From: an uncultured Acetatifactor sp.
GTDB taxonomy: Bacteria; Bacillota; Clostridia; Lachnospirales; Lachnospiraceae
NCBI GenBank assembly: GCA_910585805.1
Contig: CAJUFB010000021.1
Span: 23,043 to 41,639 of the forward strand
Direction: 5' to 3'
Length of the DNA: 18,597 bases
Shown: positions 7,507 to 14,203 of the stretch, one piece after another
Layout of the letters: each line of letters starts with the position of its first letter
Position numbering within the stretch: the stretch's first letter is position 1
Position numbers and translations under genes: made by a program
The notes under the pieces: generated by a model
The model's database searches: none
The model's input: the letters and a program-made list of their open reading frames with translations, nothing else
Told to the model about the DNA's origin: nothing

Positions 7507-7620
7507 ATCATTATTTGCTACAAAATGTTGAGATGATCAAATGCGGAGACATTGTGTAAAATTGCACGATTTTCTTTCATTTTATACAGTTTTCCAAAAG
7601 ACAAAGAAACGGGATGAAGA

Positions 7621-8859
7621 ATGAACCTGTCTGATCTGGCAAGAAATGCGAATATGCTCCGGCGCTCTCTGGCAAAAAAGGGCTACATGCGGTGGTGGCA
7701 TTCCTTTTCCGGGACACAGCCGGAAACCGGAGAAACCCGTACTTTTTTCGTGGAATTTTTTATCGTCAATCCCAGGAGAGGCGGCAGCAGGCCCATTCTG
7801 GGACAACATCCCCATTCCAAAAAGCAGGGGCTGAAGCCTTCTTATGTAATGGTAAAGGCCGGCGTTTTTCCCGATGCGGAGGGAAACGACGGCCGGCAGC
7901 TGCATGCCTTTTATCCCGTTTCCGCCCTGCAGGCCACGGGCAATCCTCTGATCATGCAGCTGGAAGGCGACCCGGAGGCCCATTGCCGGGCCGGACGCTG
8001 CTTTTACAGTGAGGACAGGCTCACCGGCTTTGTGGAAGTCACCCCGGAGGAAGCCAGACGCCGCTCTTACATGACGGACAGCGGATTTATGGAATGGGAT
8101 GTAAATATACGAAAAGCCGTCACATGTCACACGGGAAAATGGAGTGGAAAATTTTTTCAGGCTCTGAATATGCTTGACAGCTTCTGGCACGGCGAGGGCA
8201 TCCGCAGCTTTTTTTACGGTAATGTCAATCTGGACGGGGTGCACTACGAAATTCTTCCCGAGACAAGCTATGGCTATGCAGACAAACACTGGGGACGGTG
8301 CTTTAACAAGCCCTGGTTTCAATTCGCCTGCGGAAAACTTGCCAGCCAGCGCTGCGGTCAGGAGCTGCGGCATTCCGTTCTGGCCGTGAACGGGCTCTGC
8401 CCCAGATTCCTGCTGTTTCCTCTGAAGCCAAGGCTTATGCTGCAGCTGACTTATATGGGCGAGGATTTCGAATTTACGCGCTGCAAATGGGAGACAAAGG
8501 AGACCGGGAAACGATATGTCTGGCATATTCTGGCCCAGAATAAAAGGGCGGTGGTGAAGGTGTCCGGAAGCTGCACCAAGGCGGAAATGCTGCAGCTGAG
8601 ATACGAGGGACCGGACGGACAAAAGCCGGACTTCCCTGTCCGGGCGGGAGCCGGAGGTATTGGGAATGTCCAAATCTACCGGAAAGACTCGGGAAACAGA
8701 GAATTAATGGACACACTGAAGCTGGAAATGGCTTTGTGTATCTACAACGGGGCCTTGTCGCCGCAGGGTTCCGCTGTCCGAGACGGCAGACACCGGTATG
8801 CAGGTTCCGGAGAGGTAACATCATCAGAAAAATTATGCATCGGGAACACAATTCCGTAA
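7621..8859 (+). CDS. Tocopherol cyclase-like (lipocalin-fold) protein
   Basis: A 412-residue protein without signal peptide or membrane helix, resembling the tocopherol cyclase-like family (PF14249), which plants use for vitamin E synthesis and which Clostridia carry with unknown function. Visible family-type features are KGYMRWWHSFSG (20-31), FFVEFFIVNP, GQHPHSKKQGLKPSYVMVKA, a SGFMEWDV core, FWHGEGIRSFFYGNV, and YGYADKHWGRCFNKPW, followed by a WHILAQN strand near the C-terminus. A hydrophobic or prenylated ligand is plausible, but catalysis is not shown. The last 35 or so residues after LCIYNG are low in recognisable structure and overlap the 3' end of the convergent kinase gene by 27 bp; the ancestral stop may have been lost. 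It is monocistronic, driven by the promoter at 7478-7506. Confidence 0.65.
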   Translation: MNLSDLARNANMLRRSLAKKGYMRWWHSFSGTQPETGETRTFFVEFFIVNPRRGGSRPILGQHPHSKKQGLKPSYVMVKAGVFPDAEGNDGRQLHAFYPVSALQATGNPLIMQLEGDPEAHCRAGRCFYSEDRLTGFVEVTPEEARRRSYMTDSGFMEWDVNIRKAVTCHTGKWSGKFFQALNMLDSFWHGEGIRSFFYGNVNLDGVHYEILPETSYGYADKHWGRCFNKPWFQFACGKLASQRCGQELRHSVLAVNGLCPRFLLFPLKPRLMLQLTYMGEDFEFTRCKWETKETGKRYVWHILAQNKRAVVKVSGSCTKAEMLQLRYEGPDGQKPDFPVRAGAGGIGNVQIYRKDSGNRELMDTLKLEMALCIYNGALSPQGSAVRDGRHRYAGSGEVTSSEKLCIGNTIP

Positions 8860-10242
8860 AGGGAGATCCAAAATAATTTCCACCAGAAACCCGCCGCTGC
8901 GCCCATGGCCGATTCGCGCCTGTCCCCCATGGGCAGCGGCAATCTGGCGCACAATCAGCAGCCCCAGCCCATGGCGCTGCAGTCCGCTTCCGCTTCCCAT
9001 CATATAATGAGGCGTATCCATCAGTTTTTTCAGTTGTTCGTCACTGATGCCCACGCCGTCGTCTTCAATTCGAATATATGCCGTCTGCGCTTCCGCCTGC
9101 AGCTGCATGCTGATATTGCAGCCCTGCGGATTATGCAGCTGTGAATTGTTCAGCACATTGTAAACTGCCCGAAGCAGCAATTCTTTATCGCCCTGAAGTA
9201 TACATCTGTTTGCATTTCCGTCATATTGAAAGCTGACCGGATACCTGCCTTCCGGATCCAAATTCATAAAATCCGCGGCAGCCTGACGCAAAACGGCTGT
9301 CAGGTTCAGCGTTTCCTTTTTTACGGGCTGCATCCGATACTCCAGTTTGGAAGCAAGGTTTAAGTCGCCTACCAGATTTTTCATCTTCTGGCTCTGAAGG
9401 CGGATGACCCTGGCTTTTTTCCTGGCTTCCTCCGGCAGTGCGGTGTCCTCCTCCATCTCTGCGGCATATCCCATCACCATGGACAGAGGCGTGCGGATGT
9501 CATGAGACACCCCGGATATCCAGCCTGCCCTGGCATCTTCCTTTTTCCGCAAAGCCCGCTCCTGAGCGCGCAGTTTCTCGCTCACCCGGTTTACCGCCGC
9601 AGCCACTTCCGCCAGAAAACCCCGCTCCCGAATATAGACTTCCTCCGCGGGCAGCGTCTCCATGCCCTCCACCACAGGCTTTACCGAATGCAGGATACGG
9701 GTGGCCAGTATCATATAGATCAGAAAAATCAGAACGCCGTTCATCCCCAGGAAACTCAGAAGCATTTTCGGCAGTTCCGCAATGGAATGGTAGTCGAAGG
9801 TATTCCACATCAGCTTCCAGTACGCATCTTTCGGATGTCCCAGAATCACCAGGTCATCCCCTCTGGCTCCCACCGTGGTGGGATAATCCTCGATATAACC
9901 TCTGGTATACCAGGATATCTCCGCCGCGGAACAGTGCAGCGGGATTTCCTCCGGCAGATTGTCGCTGTGCCAGATTACATCCCCGGTGCCGTCCTCCACC
10001 AGAATTCCCCATGCACGGTATTCCGTTAAAATCTGTTCGCCTGTTTCTGACAGATACAGATTGCCGCCATCGTCTGTTAAAAGCTCTCTGCCCAGTTCTC
10101 TGGCTGCTTCCCAGCCTCCGTTGCCGCTTCTCTCCCGCCAGGTGAAGGCAACAAATAAAGCCAGGTTCAAAGCAAACAGGACGGGTATAATGATGGTGAC
10201 CAATAATAAAAAACGCTTTATCAGGCGCAGTGTTTTTTTCAT
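8833..10242 (-). CDS. Sensor histidine kinase of a peptide-sensing two-component system
   Basis: A 469-residue membrane kinase: TM1 about 10-34, an extracytoplasmic sensor of about 125 residues (35-158), TM2 about 160-182, a short linker, and the DHp helix with the phospho-acceptor H247 in GVSHDIRTPLS. The HATPase domain has an N-box (NVLNNSQLH, 362-370), G1 DDGVGIS (394-400) and G2 HGLGLLI (424-430). It phosphorylates the regulator encoded upstream on the same strand. The order regulator-kinase beside a LanFEG-type exporter is the classical arrangement for sensing cationic or lantibiotic peptides. The two genes are separated by 145 nt, almost all of it a 105-bp palindromic repeat, which is unusual for such a pair. 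Its 3' end overlaps the convergent gene by 27 bp. Confidence 0.88.
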   Translation of the reverse strand: MKKTLRLIKRFLLLVTIIIPVLFALNLALFVAFTWRERSGNGGWEAARELGRELLTDDGGNLYLSETGEQILTEYRAWGILVEDGTGDVIWHSDNLPEEIPLHCSAAEISWYTRGYIEDYPTTVGARGDDLVILGHPKDAYWKLMWNTFDYHSIAELPKMLLSFLGMNGVLIFLIYMILATRILHSVKPVVEGMETLPAEEVYIRERGFLAEVAAAVNRVSEKLRAQERALRKKEDARAGWISGVSHDIRTPLSMVMGYAAEMEEDTALPEEARKKARVIRLQSQKMKNLVGDLNLASKLEYRMQPVKKETLNLTAVLRQAAADFMNLDPEGRYPVSFQYDGNANRCILQGDKELLLRAVYNVLNNSQLHNPQGCNISMQLQAEAQTAYIRIEDDGVGISDEQLKKLMDTPHYMMGSGSGLQRHGLGLLIVRQIAAAHGGQARIGHGRSGGFLVEIILDLPLRNCVPDA

Positions 10243-10285
10243 ATCAGTTCTATTTCTCCTGTCCGGTAACTATTTTGTTTCATCA

Positions 10286-10390
10286 TGGGAATTGCCGGAA
10301 AATAACTGCTGCAGCTTCTTCAGGAAAAAGCCCATAAATACAAAGGAAACGGCTTTAAGCTCGCAGCGGTTATTTATGGACACTTCCTTA
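10286..10390. repeat. 105-bp palindromic (MITE-like) element, copy A
   Basis: An imperfect inverted repeat of 105 bp: the left arm has GGAATTGCCGGAAAATAAC, and the right arm, read in reverse, TAAGGAAGTGTCCATAAATA. Reverse-complemented, it aligns without gaps to 12563-12667 at about 83 of 105 positions, including the core GGGCTTTTTCCT. It fills the space between the response regulator and kinase genes, and its right edge includes the regulator's TAA stop (10388-10390). As transcribed, it would form a large hairpin inside the operon mRNA. Confidence 0.82.
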
Positions 10391-11098
10391 CTTCCGCAAT
10401 ACCAGCTTATATCCAAGCCCCTTCACGGTCAGCAGAGATACAGGTTTTGACGGATTTTCCTCTATTTTTTCACGGATTCTTCTAATGTGCGCCATCAGGG
10501 AATTCTCATAACCGTAAGGATTGTCACCCCAGGCGGCTTCGCAGAGCCCGTCTATCGTGACAATGCGGCCCGCATTGCGGTAGAGGACGCTCAGCAGCTC
10601 AAATTCCTTGGCGGTCAGCGGCAGATGCTGCTCTCCCCGCAGCACCTCCGCCCTGGCAAAGTCAATTTCGCAGGCTGCCAGCCGCACTCTGGGGGTTTCT
10701 TCCTTATAAGAACGTCTCAGCACCGCCGCGATGCGGAACAACAGTTCTTTCGGCAGGAAAGGCTTCACCACATAATCGTCCGCTCCCAGGCCGAAACCCC
10801 GGAACTTATCCTCCTCCTCTCCCCTCGCCGTCAGAAACAATACCGGAATATCCGCCAGTTCCCGCATTTTCTCCAACAGGGCAAAGCCGTCCCCGTCCGG
10901 CAGCATTACGTCGAGAATGGCAAATTCCGGCTTCCATTCCTCCGCAGCCCTCAGAGCCTCCCCTACGCTTCCTGCCGTCCGGACCCGGGTATACCCTTCC
11001 TGCGCCAGGATGGACACCACCATGTCACGCAGCTGCTCTTCATCGTCTGCCAGGAGTATTTTCTTTTGTTTCAGGTAATCGTATTCTGTCTTTTCCAT
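10388..11098 (-). CDS. OmpR-family response regulator
   Basis: A 236-residue regulator. The receiver domain has the acidic pocket D18-D19-E20, phospho-acceptor D63 (ILDVMLPDGDG), T90 and K112 (VVKPF). The C-terminal winged helix (about 137-236) contains LPLTAKEFELLSVLYRNAG and ends GLGYKLVLRK. A longer frame begins at 11185, but the ATG at 11098 is chosen because GGAG lies 5 nt upstream and receiver domains normally start there. It is the partner of the kinase downstream. Its likely DNA site is the TGTAAGGT direct repeat at 11240-11260, also found identically upstream of the exporter operon, implying autoregulation plus control of the exporter (inference). Confidence 0.92.
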   Translation of the reverse strand: MEKTEYDYLKQKKILLADDEEQLRDMVVSILAQEGYTRVRTAGSVGEALRAAEEWKPEFAILDVMLPDGDGFALLEKMRELADIPVLFLTARGEEEDKFRGFGLGADDYVVKPFLPKELLFRIAAVLRRSYKEETPRVRLAACEIDFARAEVLRGEQHLPLTAKEFELLSVLYRNAGRIVTIDGLCEAAWGDNPYGYENSLMAHIRRIREKIEENPSKPVSLLTVKGLGYKLVLRK

Positions 11099-11196
11099 CT
11101 TTTCTCCATTCTGCCGCCTTCTGTAATTATACTGCAACGTTTTTATAATTTCTGATATCCCCGGCAGCATCGGTGAACAGCTCATATCACATTTCC

Positions 11197-11266
11197 ATCA
11201 TACCACGTTTCCGCGTTCATGCCTATATTCGCCGGAAAATGTAAGGTAACTGTAAGGTTGCGGAAA
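11197..11266 (-). promoter_or_regulatory. Regulator-kinase promoter region with 37-bp operator element, copy 1
   Basis: The 37-bp element 11230-11266 contains TGTAAGGTAAC followed directly by TGTAAGGTTG, an 11-bp-spaced direct repeat as expected for an OmpR-family dimer on one DNA face. It is identical to 12450-12486. On the minus strand, TATGAT (11197-11202) lies 37 nt beyond it with no good -35 box, as for an activator-dependent promoter. The exact start site cannot be fixed. Confidence 0.6.
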
Positions 11267-11272
11267 ACAATA

Positions 11273-11312
11273 AAATAAGGAGTCGTGTCCAAAACAGACA
11301 TACTCCTTATTT
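11273..11312 (-). terminator. Terminator of the PIN module transcript
   Basis: AAATAAGGAGT (11273-11283) pairs with ACTCCTTATTT (11302-11312), extended inward by a second GTGTC/GACAT stem with one bulge. It lies downstream of the PIN module on the minus strand, just before the operator element, and would insulate the regulator gene. Confidence 0.65.
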
Positions 11313-11472
11313 CCTGATTCACAGCGTCTTTACCTTCCGCCAGAAAGATAACGTCAAGAACCAACAGCTCATATTGCCGCTTCTGATCGGTATTTCTGTT
11401 TGTCTCAATCCCGGTCAAATACCCGCATTTACCATTATATGTCATCTGACATATCCCCTTGTACATTTTCAC
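11299..11472 (-). CDS. Possible small or remnant ORF after the PIN partner gene
   Basis: A frame opening with GTG at 11472 overlaps the stop of the preceding 58-residue gene by 1 nt (TAGTG), which suggests coupling. The first 58 or so codons look protein-like (for example ELLVLDVIFLAEGKDAVN). The frame then continues, without a stop, through the terminator and the operator element down to 11182, where the translation is not meaningful. The listed end marks only where protein-like sequence stops. It may be the truncated start of a gene cut at the junction. I do not recognise a family. Confidence 0.3.
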
Positions 11473-11648
11473 TATGCTTTCTGCAGCTTTCTTTCTTCCA
11501 TTTCCTTTAAAAAAGCTCTTCCGCCTTCATTATAAAAATTAATTTTTTCCTGTGTTGTCATATCTTTGGTAAGTTCATAATGATACTCTCGAATTTTATG
11601 AATATCTTCCACCGTGAAATCCGGGCTGATATCAAGTTCAGCAATCAT
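11472..11648 (-). CDS. 58-residue partner of the PIN protein (candidate antitoxin)
   Basis: ATG at 11648 to TAG at 11472 gives 58 residues beginning MIAELDISPDFTVEDIHKIR and ending EERKLQKA. It begins 2 nt after the PIN gene's stop and is preceded by GAGGGA within that gene's end, so it is translated from the same mRNA. The composition is strongly charged and helical, with a conserved-looking EDIHKIREYHYE segment. Such short genes accompany orphan-looking PIN genes in Clostridia and are plausible antitoxins, but this is inference from position and size. No known antitoxin DNA-binding fold (AbrB, RHH, HTH) is visible. Confidence 0.72.
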   Translation of the reverse strand: MIAELDISPDFTVEDIHKIREYHYELTKDMTTQEKINFYNEGGRAFLKEMEERKLQKA

Positions 11649-11650
11649 AA

Positions 11651-12127
11651 TTATCCCTCACTTTCCAATAGCACAGAAGGATTCCATATCTCAATCATCT
11701 TATATCCTTCTAAATTTGTAATTGCCCTTACACCTCTGATTGTTTTTACATTTACAATATGCTTAAAGTTCCATGAAATAATACAATCACATTCGTTTAT
11801 AACCGCTGCCCCTATATGCTGGCAATCATCAAAACTCTTTTGTGTCAGTATTCCCATTTCAATCATTTTATTTGCAACTGCAGTGATATCCTCCGTTATA
11901 TCCAGAATTGTAAAGCGTATCTCGTTCAAATAGCCTATAAGCTGCGTTTTCTTTGGCTCCGGACACCTCTGTATTTCCCTTAATGTCACCGTAGATAAAT
12001 ACACATCATATTTTCCAGCCTGAAACATTTCCCATAATTGTCTTGTATCTGCCATTTTCTCTGGTACATCCTCCTGCATCAGGTGACTAATAACAGATGT
12101 ATCTAAATATACTTTTAATTTCCGCAT
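11651..12127 (-). CDS. PIN-domain protein (VapC-like ribonuclease toxin candidate)
   Basis: A 158-residue PIN-fold protein. Metal-binding acidic residues are in the right order: D9 in VYLDTS, E51 in TLREIQ, D100/D101 in SFDDCQHIGAA, and D114 in ECDCIISWN, with N120 nearby. PIN toxins cleave tRNA, rRNA or mRNA when freed from their antitoxin. The start is well supported by AAGGAG 9 nt upstream. A very short ORF ends 13 nt inside it, and a 58-residue gene follows after 2 nt, giving a compact toxin-antitoxin-like operon on the minus strand with its own promoter at 12238-12266. It is lower in GC than the surrounding transporter and regulator genes, in keeping with independent acquisition. Confidence 0.85.
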   Translation of the reverse strand: MRKLKVYLDTSVISHLMQEDVPEKMADTRQLWEMFQAGKYDVYLSTVTLREIQRCPEPKKTQLIGYLNEIRFTILDITEDITAVANKMIEMGILTQKSFDDCQHIGAAVINECDCIISWNFKHIVNVKTIRGVRAITNLEGYKMIEIWNPSVLLESEG

Positions 12128-12210
12128 ATGGTATCACTCCTTAAACCGCTCTCATATGCCAATTCCAGTTTCAGATCCACTTTCATTTCATCAGATCTTC
12201 CGGTTGACAT
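12115..12210 (-). CDS. Tiny ORF (31 aa) overlapping the start of the PIN gene
   Basis: From ATG at 12210 the frame encodes MSTGRSDEMKVDLKLELAYE and 11 more residues, then TAA at 12115. An internal ATG at 12186 with GGAAG upstream would give 23 residues. It lies just after the predicted transcription start and overlaps the PIN start by 13 nt, an arrangement typical of a coupled leader peptide or a truncated antitoxin. No family is recognised; it may simply carry the PIN ribosome binding site. Confidence 0.4.
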   Translation of the reverse strand: MSTGRSDEMKVDLKLELAYESGLRSDTICGN

Positions 12211-12237
12211 TACAATAACTGGCTGCGTTCTGAATAT

Positions 12238-12266
12238 AGTATACACATTTTATCCCTGGATTTCAA
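12238..12266 (-). promoter_or_regulatory. Sigma-A promoter of the PIN module
   Basis: On the minus strand TTGAAA (12261-12266), 17-bp spacer, TATACT (12238-12243). The transcript would start near 12231, about 100 nt before the PIN start codon. Confidence 0.7.
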
Positions 12267-12449
12267 TCATTTTCATGGGTGCCTTCGATAAAAACGTCAA
12301 TACATTAAGCCCATAAAAATGACAATCCGTTTCCCTTCCAGCCGGCAAATCATCTGATATAAATAAACTTCTAAAGTCTGGCAAAAGCTTGAAGTTTCCT
12401 TTACTTTTTCAATCTTAAGAGCAAATTCCTCATGCCAAGGCAGGTTATC
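12267..12449. other. Interval between PIN promoter and operator copy 2
   Basis: No complete gene is seen. The minus strand stays open from 12560 to 12297, through the 37-bp element, and encodes a protein-like tail (IYLYQ-type helix, then CRLEGKRIVIFMG) with no credible start, perhaps a remnant coding end. It belongs to the 1.2-kb segment bounded by the two identical 37-bp elements. Confidence 0.3.
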
Positions 12450-12514
12450 CGCCGGAAAATGTAAGGTAACTGTAAGGTTGCGGAAAGGTTGCCGTAAACT
12501 GAAGACAATATACT
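12450..12514 (+). promoter_or_regulatory. Exporter promoter with 37-bp operator element, copy 2
   Basis: The element 12450-12486, identical over 37 bp to 11230-11266, carries TGTAAGGTAAC (12460-12470) and TGTAAGGTTG (12471-12480). TATACT (12509-12514) follows 28 nt later, and the -35 region is poor, so the direct repeat abuts or overlaps the -35 position, as in class II activation by an OmpR-family regulator. The resulting leader is about 175 nt and includes a 105-bp hairpin element. Confidence 0.65.
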
Positions 12515-12562
12515 TTTTGTTACAGGGTTCACGAACCCCCCGCAAAACCATCTTCGGCATAC

Positions 12563-12667
12563 CAAGGAAGTGTCTACAAATAACCGCTACAAGTTTGCAG
12601 CAATTTTTATTGTATTTCTGGGCTTTTTCCTAAATAAATTGTAGCGGTTATTTTCCGACAATTCCTA
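12563..12667. repeat. 105-bp palindromic (MITE-like) element, copy B
   Basis: Arms AAGGAAGTGTCTACAAATAA at the left and, read in reverse, TAGGAATTGTCGGAAAATAA at the right pair over about 29 bp with 5 mismatches. It is the same length as copy A and about 79% identical to it in the opposite orientation. It lies in the leader of the exporter operon, ending 28 bp before the ATPase start codon, so the transcript would carry a strong hairpin close to the ribosome binding site. Confidence 0.82.
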
Positions 12668-12695
12668 AACAAAAAAGAAAGAGAGGGACACCCAA

Positions 12696-13460
12696 ATGAG
12701 CAGCACCAACATTATAGAGACCAAAAATCTCACCAAAACCTACGGCGACTTCACCGCCGTATCCAACTTAAATCTCCACATCCGCAAAGGCAGCGTCTAC
12801 GGCTTCCTGGGCCCCAACGGCGCAGGCAAGTCCACCACCATGAAAATGTTCCTGGGCCTGACCAGCCCTACGGAGGGATTTTTCCAAATTGAAGGAAAAA
12901 CATATCCAAAAGACAGAATTTCCATTCTAAGGGATATCGGCTCCTTCATCGAAGCCCCGGCCTTCTACGGAAACCTGACCGGGGAGGAAAATCTGGAGAT
13001 CATCCGCCGCATCTTAGGGCTGCCCAGGTCCGCCGTAGCCGACGCACTGGAACTGGTAGGACTGACACAGTATAAAAAACGGCTGGCAAAAAAATATTCT
13101 CTGGGTATGAAGCAGCGGCTGGGACTGGCCGGAGCGCTGATCGGACACCCGCCCATTCTGATCCTGGATGAACCCACAAACGGCCTGGACCCGGTGGGCA
13201 TCCATGAAATCCGCACCCTGGTCCGCTCCCTGCCGGAAAAGTACGACTGTACCGTTCTGGTGTCCTCCCACCTGCTGCCGGAGGTGGAGCTGATGGCCGA
13301 CGACATCGGCATCCTGAACCATGGCAGGCTGCTGTTTGAGGGAACGTTGGAGGAACTGGAAAAATCCGCTCAGGCTGCGGGACTTCCCACCTTCAATCTG
13401 GAAGAAACTTTCCTGGCAATGATAGATGACGACAATCGGAATCGAGGTGAACGCATATGA
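12696..13460 (+). CDS. Lantibiotic/antimicrobial-peptide ABC exporter ATPase, LanF-type
   Basis: A 254-residue ABC ATPase. Walker A is GPNGAGKST (39-47), the signature YSLGMKQRLGLA (134-145), Walker B ILILDEP (154-160), and the H-loop SSH (190-192). The Q-loop position reads GSFIEAPAFYGNLT (82-95), with a glutamate (E86) in place of glutamine: the E-loop described as typical of LanF immunity ATPases. It powers the two permeases that follow and would expel membrane-bound peptides from the cell surface. The RBS is GAGAGGG, about 8 nt upstream. The stop overlaps the next start by 4 bp. The operon probably answers to the two-component system at 8833-11098. Confidence 0.9.
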   Translation: MSSTNIIETKNLTKTYGDFTAVSNLNLHIRKGSVYGFLGPNGAGKSTTMKMFLGLTSPTEGFFQIEGKTYPKDRISILRDIGSFIEAPAFYGNLTGEENLEIIRRILGLPRSAVADALELVGLTQYKKRLAKKYSLGMKQRLGLAGALIGHPPILILDEPTNGLDPVGIHEIRTLVRSLPEKYDCTVLVSSHLLPEVELMADDIGILNHGRLLFEGTLEELEKSAQAAGLPTFNLEETFLAMIDDDNRNRGERI

Positions 13461-14203
13461 CTGCAGCAGCAAATACCATCCGCCTGTCCGCCCTGGAAAC
13501 CAAAAAACTGAAGCGCACAGGCTACGTCCCCGCCTTCCTGGGCGGCGGTCTGCTGGCAGGCCTGGTTCCTGTCCTGAATATGGCAGTCCGTTCAGAAAGA
13601 TACGTCACACAGTCAGGAAGCCCCTTCTCCATCCTGATGGACGCCAACTGGCAGCTTATGGCACAGCTGAACATCCTTCTGCTGGTATGCGGCGCCTGTA
13701 TCCTGTACCACACGGAATACGCGGAGAACGGCTTCCAGCGGGCGGAAACCCTGCCCATGAAAGCTTCCGGCTTATTTTCGGGAAAGCTCTGTATCCTGTT
13801 CTGCTCCTGCCTGCTGCCGATATGCCTGGAAACTCTGTCGCTGCTCTTCTGCTGTACCCGCTATTTCCCGGAGATTCCGGACCTGGGCAGAACTCTGCTG
13901 AAAGGCATGGGCTTTGAGCTGGCGCTGCTTCTCCCCACTGCCGCAGCCATGCTCTTCCTCTCCTCCCTGTGCAGGAATCTGTGGATGTGTCTGGGAACGG
14001 GAGTGATACTGGTGTTTTTTTCCTCCATGCTGCGCTTCGGGAATTTTGTCATGGCAGTCATTCCCTTCGCCGCGCCCTACCGGATGCTGCACCAGTTTTC
14101 TTCCGGGGAGGCCTGGCGTCTGCTGTCCATCGCTGCGGCGGAGGTGGCACTGTTTTATGCGGCAGAAATGATATATACGAAATTACGGAGGTATTTTCAA
14201 TGA
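13457..14203 (+). CDS. Lantibiotic immunity-type ABC permease, LanE/MutE-like
   Basis: A 248-residue permease with six membrane segments (about 25-42, 70-85, 105-125, 145-170, 175-200, 220-240) preceded by a short cytoplasmic start containing LSALETKKLKRTG, the usual N-terminal signature of ABC2_membrane_4 permeases. Length and topology match LanE/MutE/SpaE subunits, which pair with LanG-type subunits to form a heterodimeric channel. Start and stop overlap both neighbours by 4 bp (ATGA), so the three genes are translationally coupled. Confidence 0.85.
   Translation: MTAAANTIRLSALETKKLKRTGYVPAFLGGGLLAGLVPVLNMAVRSERYVTQSGSPFSILMDANWQLMAQLNILLLVCGACILYHTEYAENGFQRAETLPMKASGLFSGKLCILFCSCLLPICLETLSLLFCCTRYFPEIPDLGRTLLKGMGFELALLLPTAAAMLFLSSLCRNLWMCLGTGVILVFFSSMLRFGNFVMAVIPFAAPYRMLHQFSSGEAWRLLSIAAAEVALFYAAEMIYTKLRRYFQ

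Larger units (their letters stand above)
7188..7620. other. Divergent AT-rich intergenic region
   Basis: This 433-bp gap between the HPr-like gene (minus) and the tocopherol-cyclase-like gene (plus) holds the two divergent promoters listed separately. A frame open from 7322 leads into the HPr-like gene, but it starts upstream of the predicted transcription start and is not conserved-looking. I see no RNA gene, riboswitch or repeat in the remainder. Confidence 0.5.

Noticed and set aside
7582..8673. 363-codon minus-strand frame opposite the tocopherol-cyclase-like gene
   Set aside because: It mirrors the codon structure of the sense gene, and its promoter and start context are absent; the plus-strand protein has clear family motifs.
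9438..10145. Plus-strand frame opposite the kinase gene
   Set aside because: Pro/Ser/Arg-rich composition typical of an antisense shadow of a GC-rich gene.
12297..12560. 87-codon minus-strand gene containing FRNLTVTLHFPA, matching a peptide at 11182-11472
   Set aside because: The shared peptide is only the translation of the identical 37-bp operator element; no ribosome binding site is present. A remnant coding end downstream of it remains possible.
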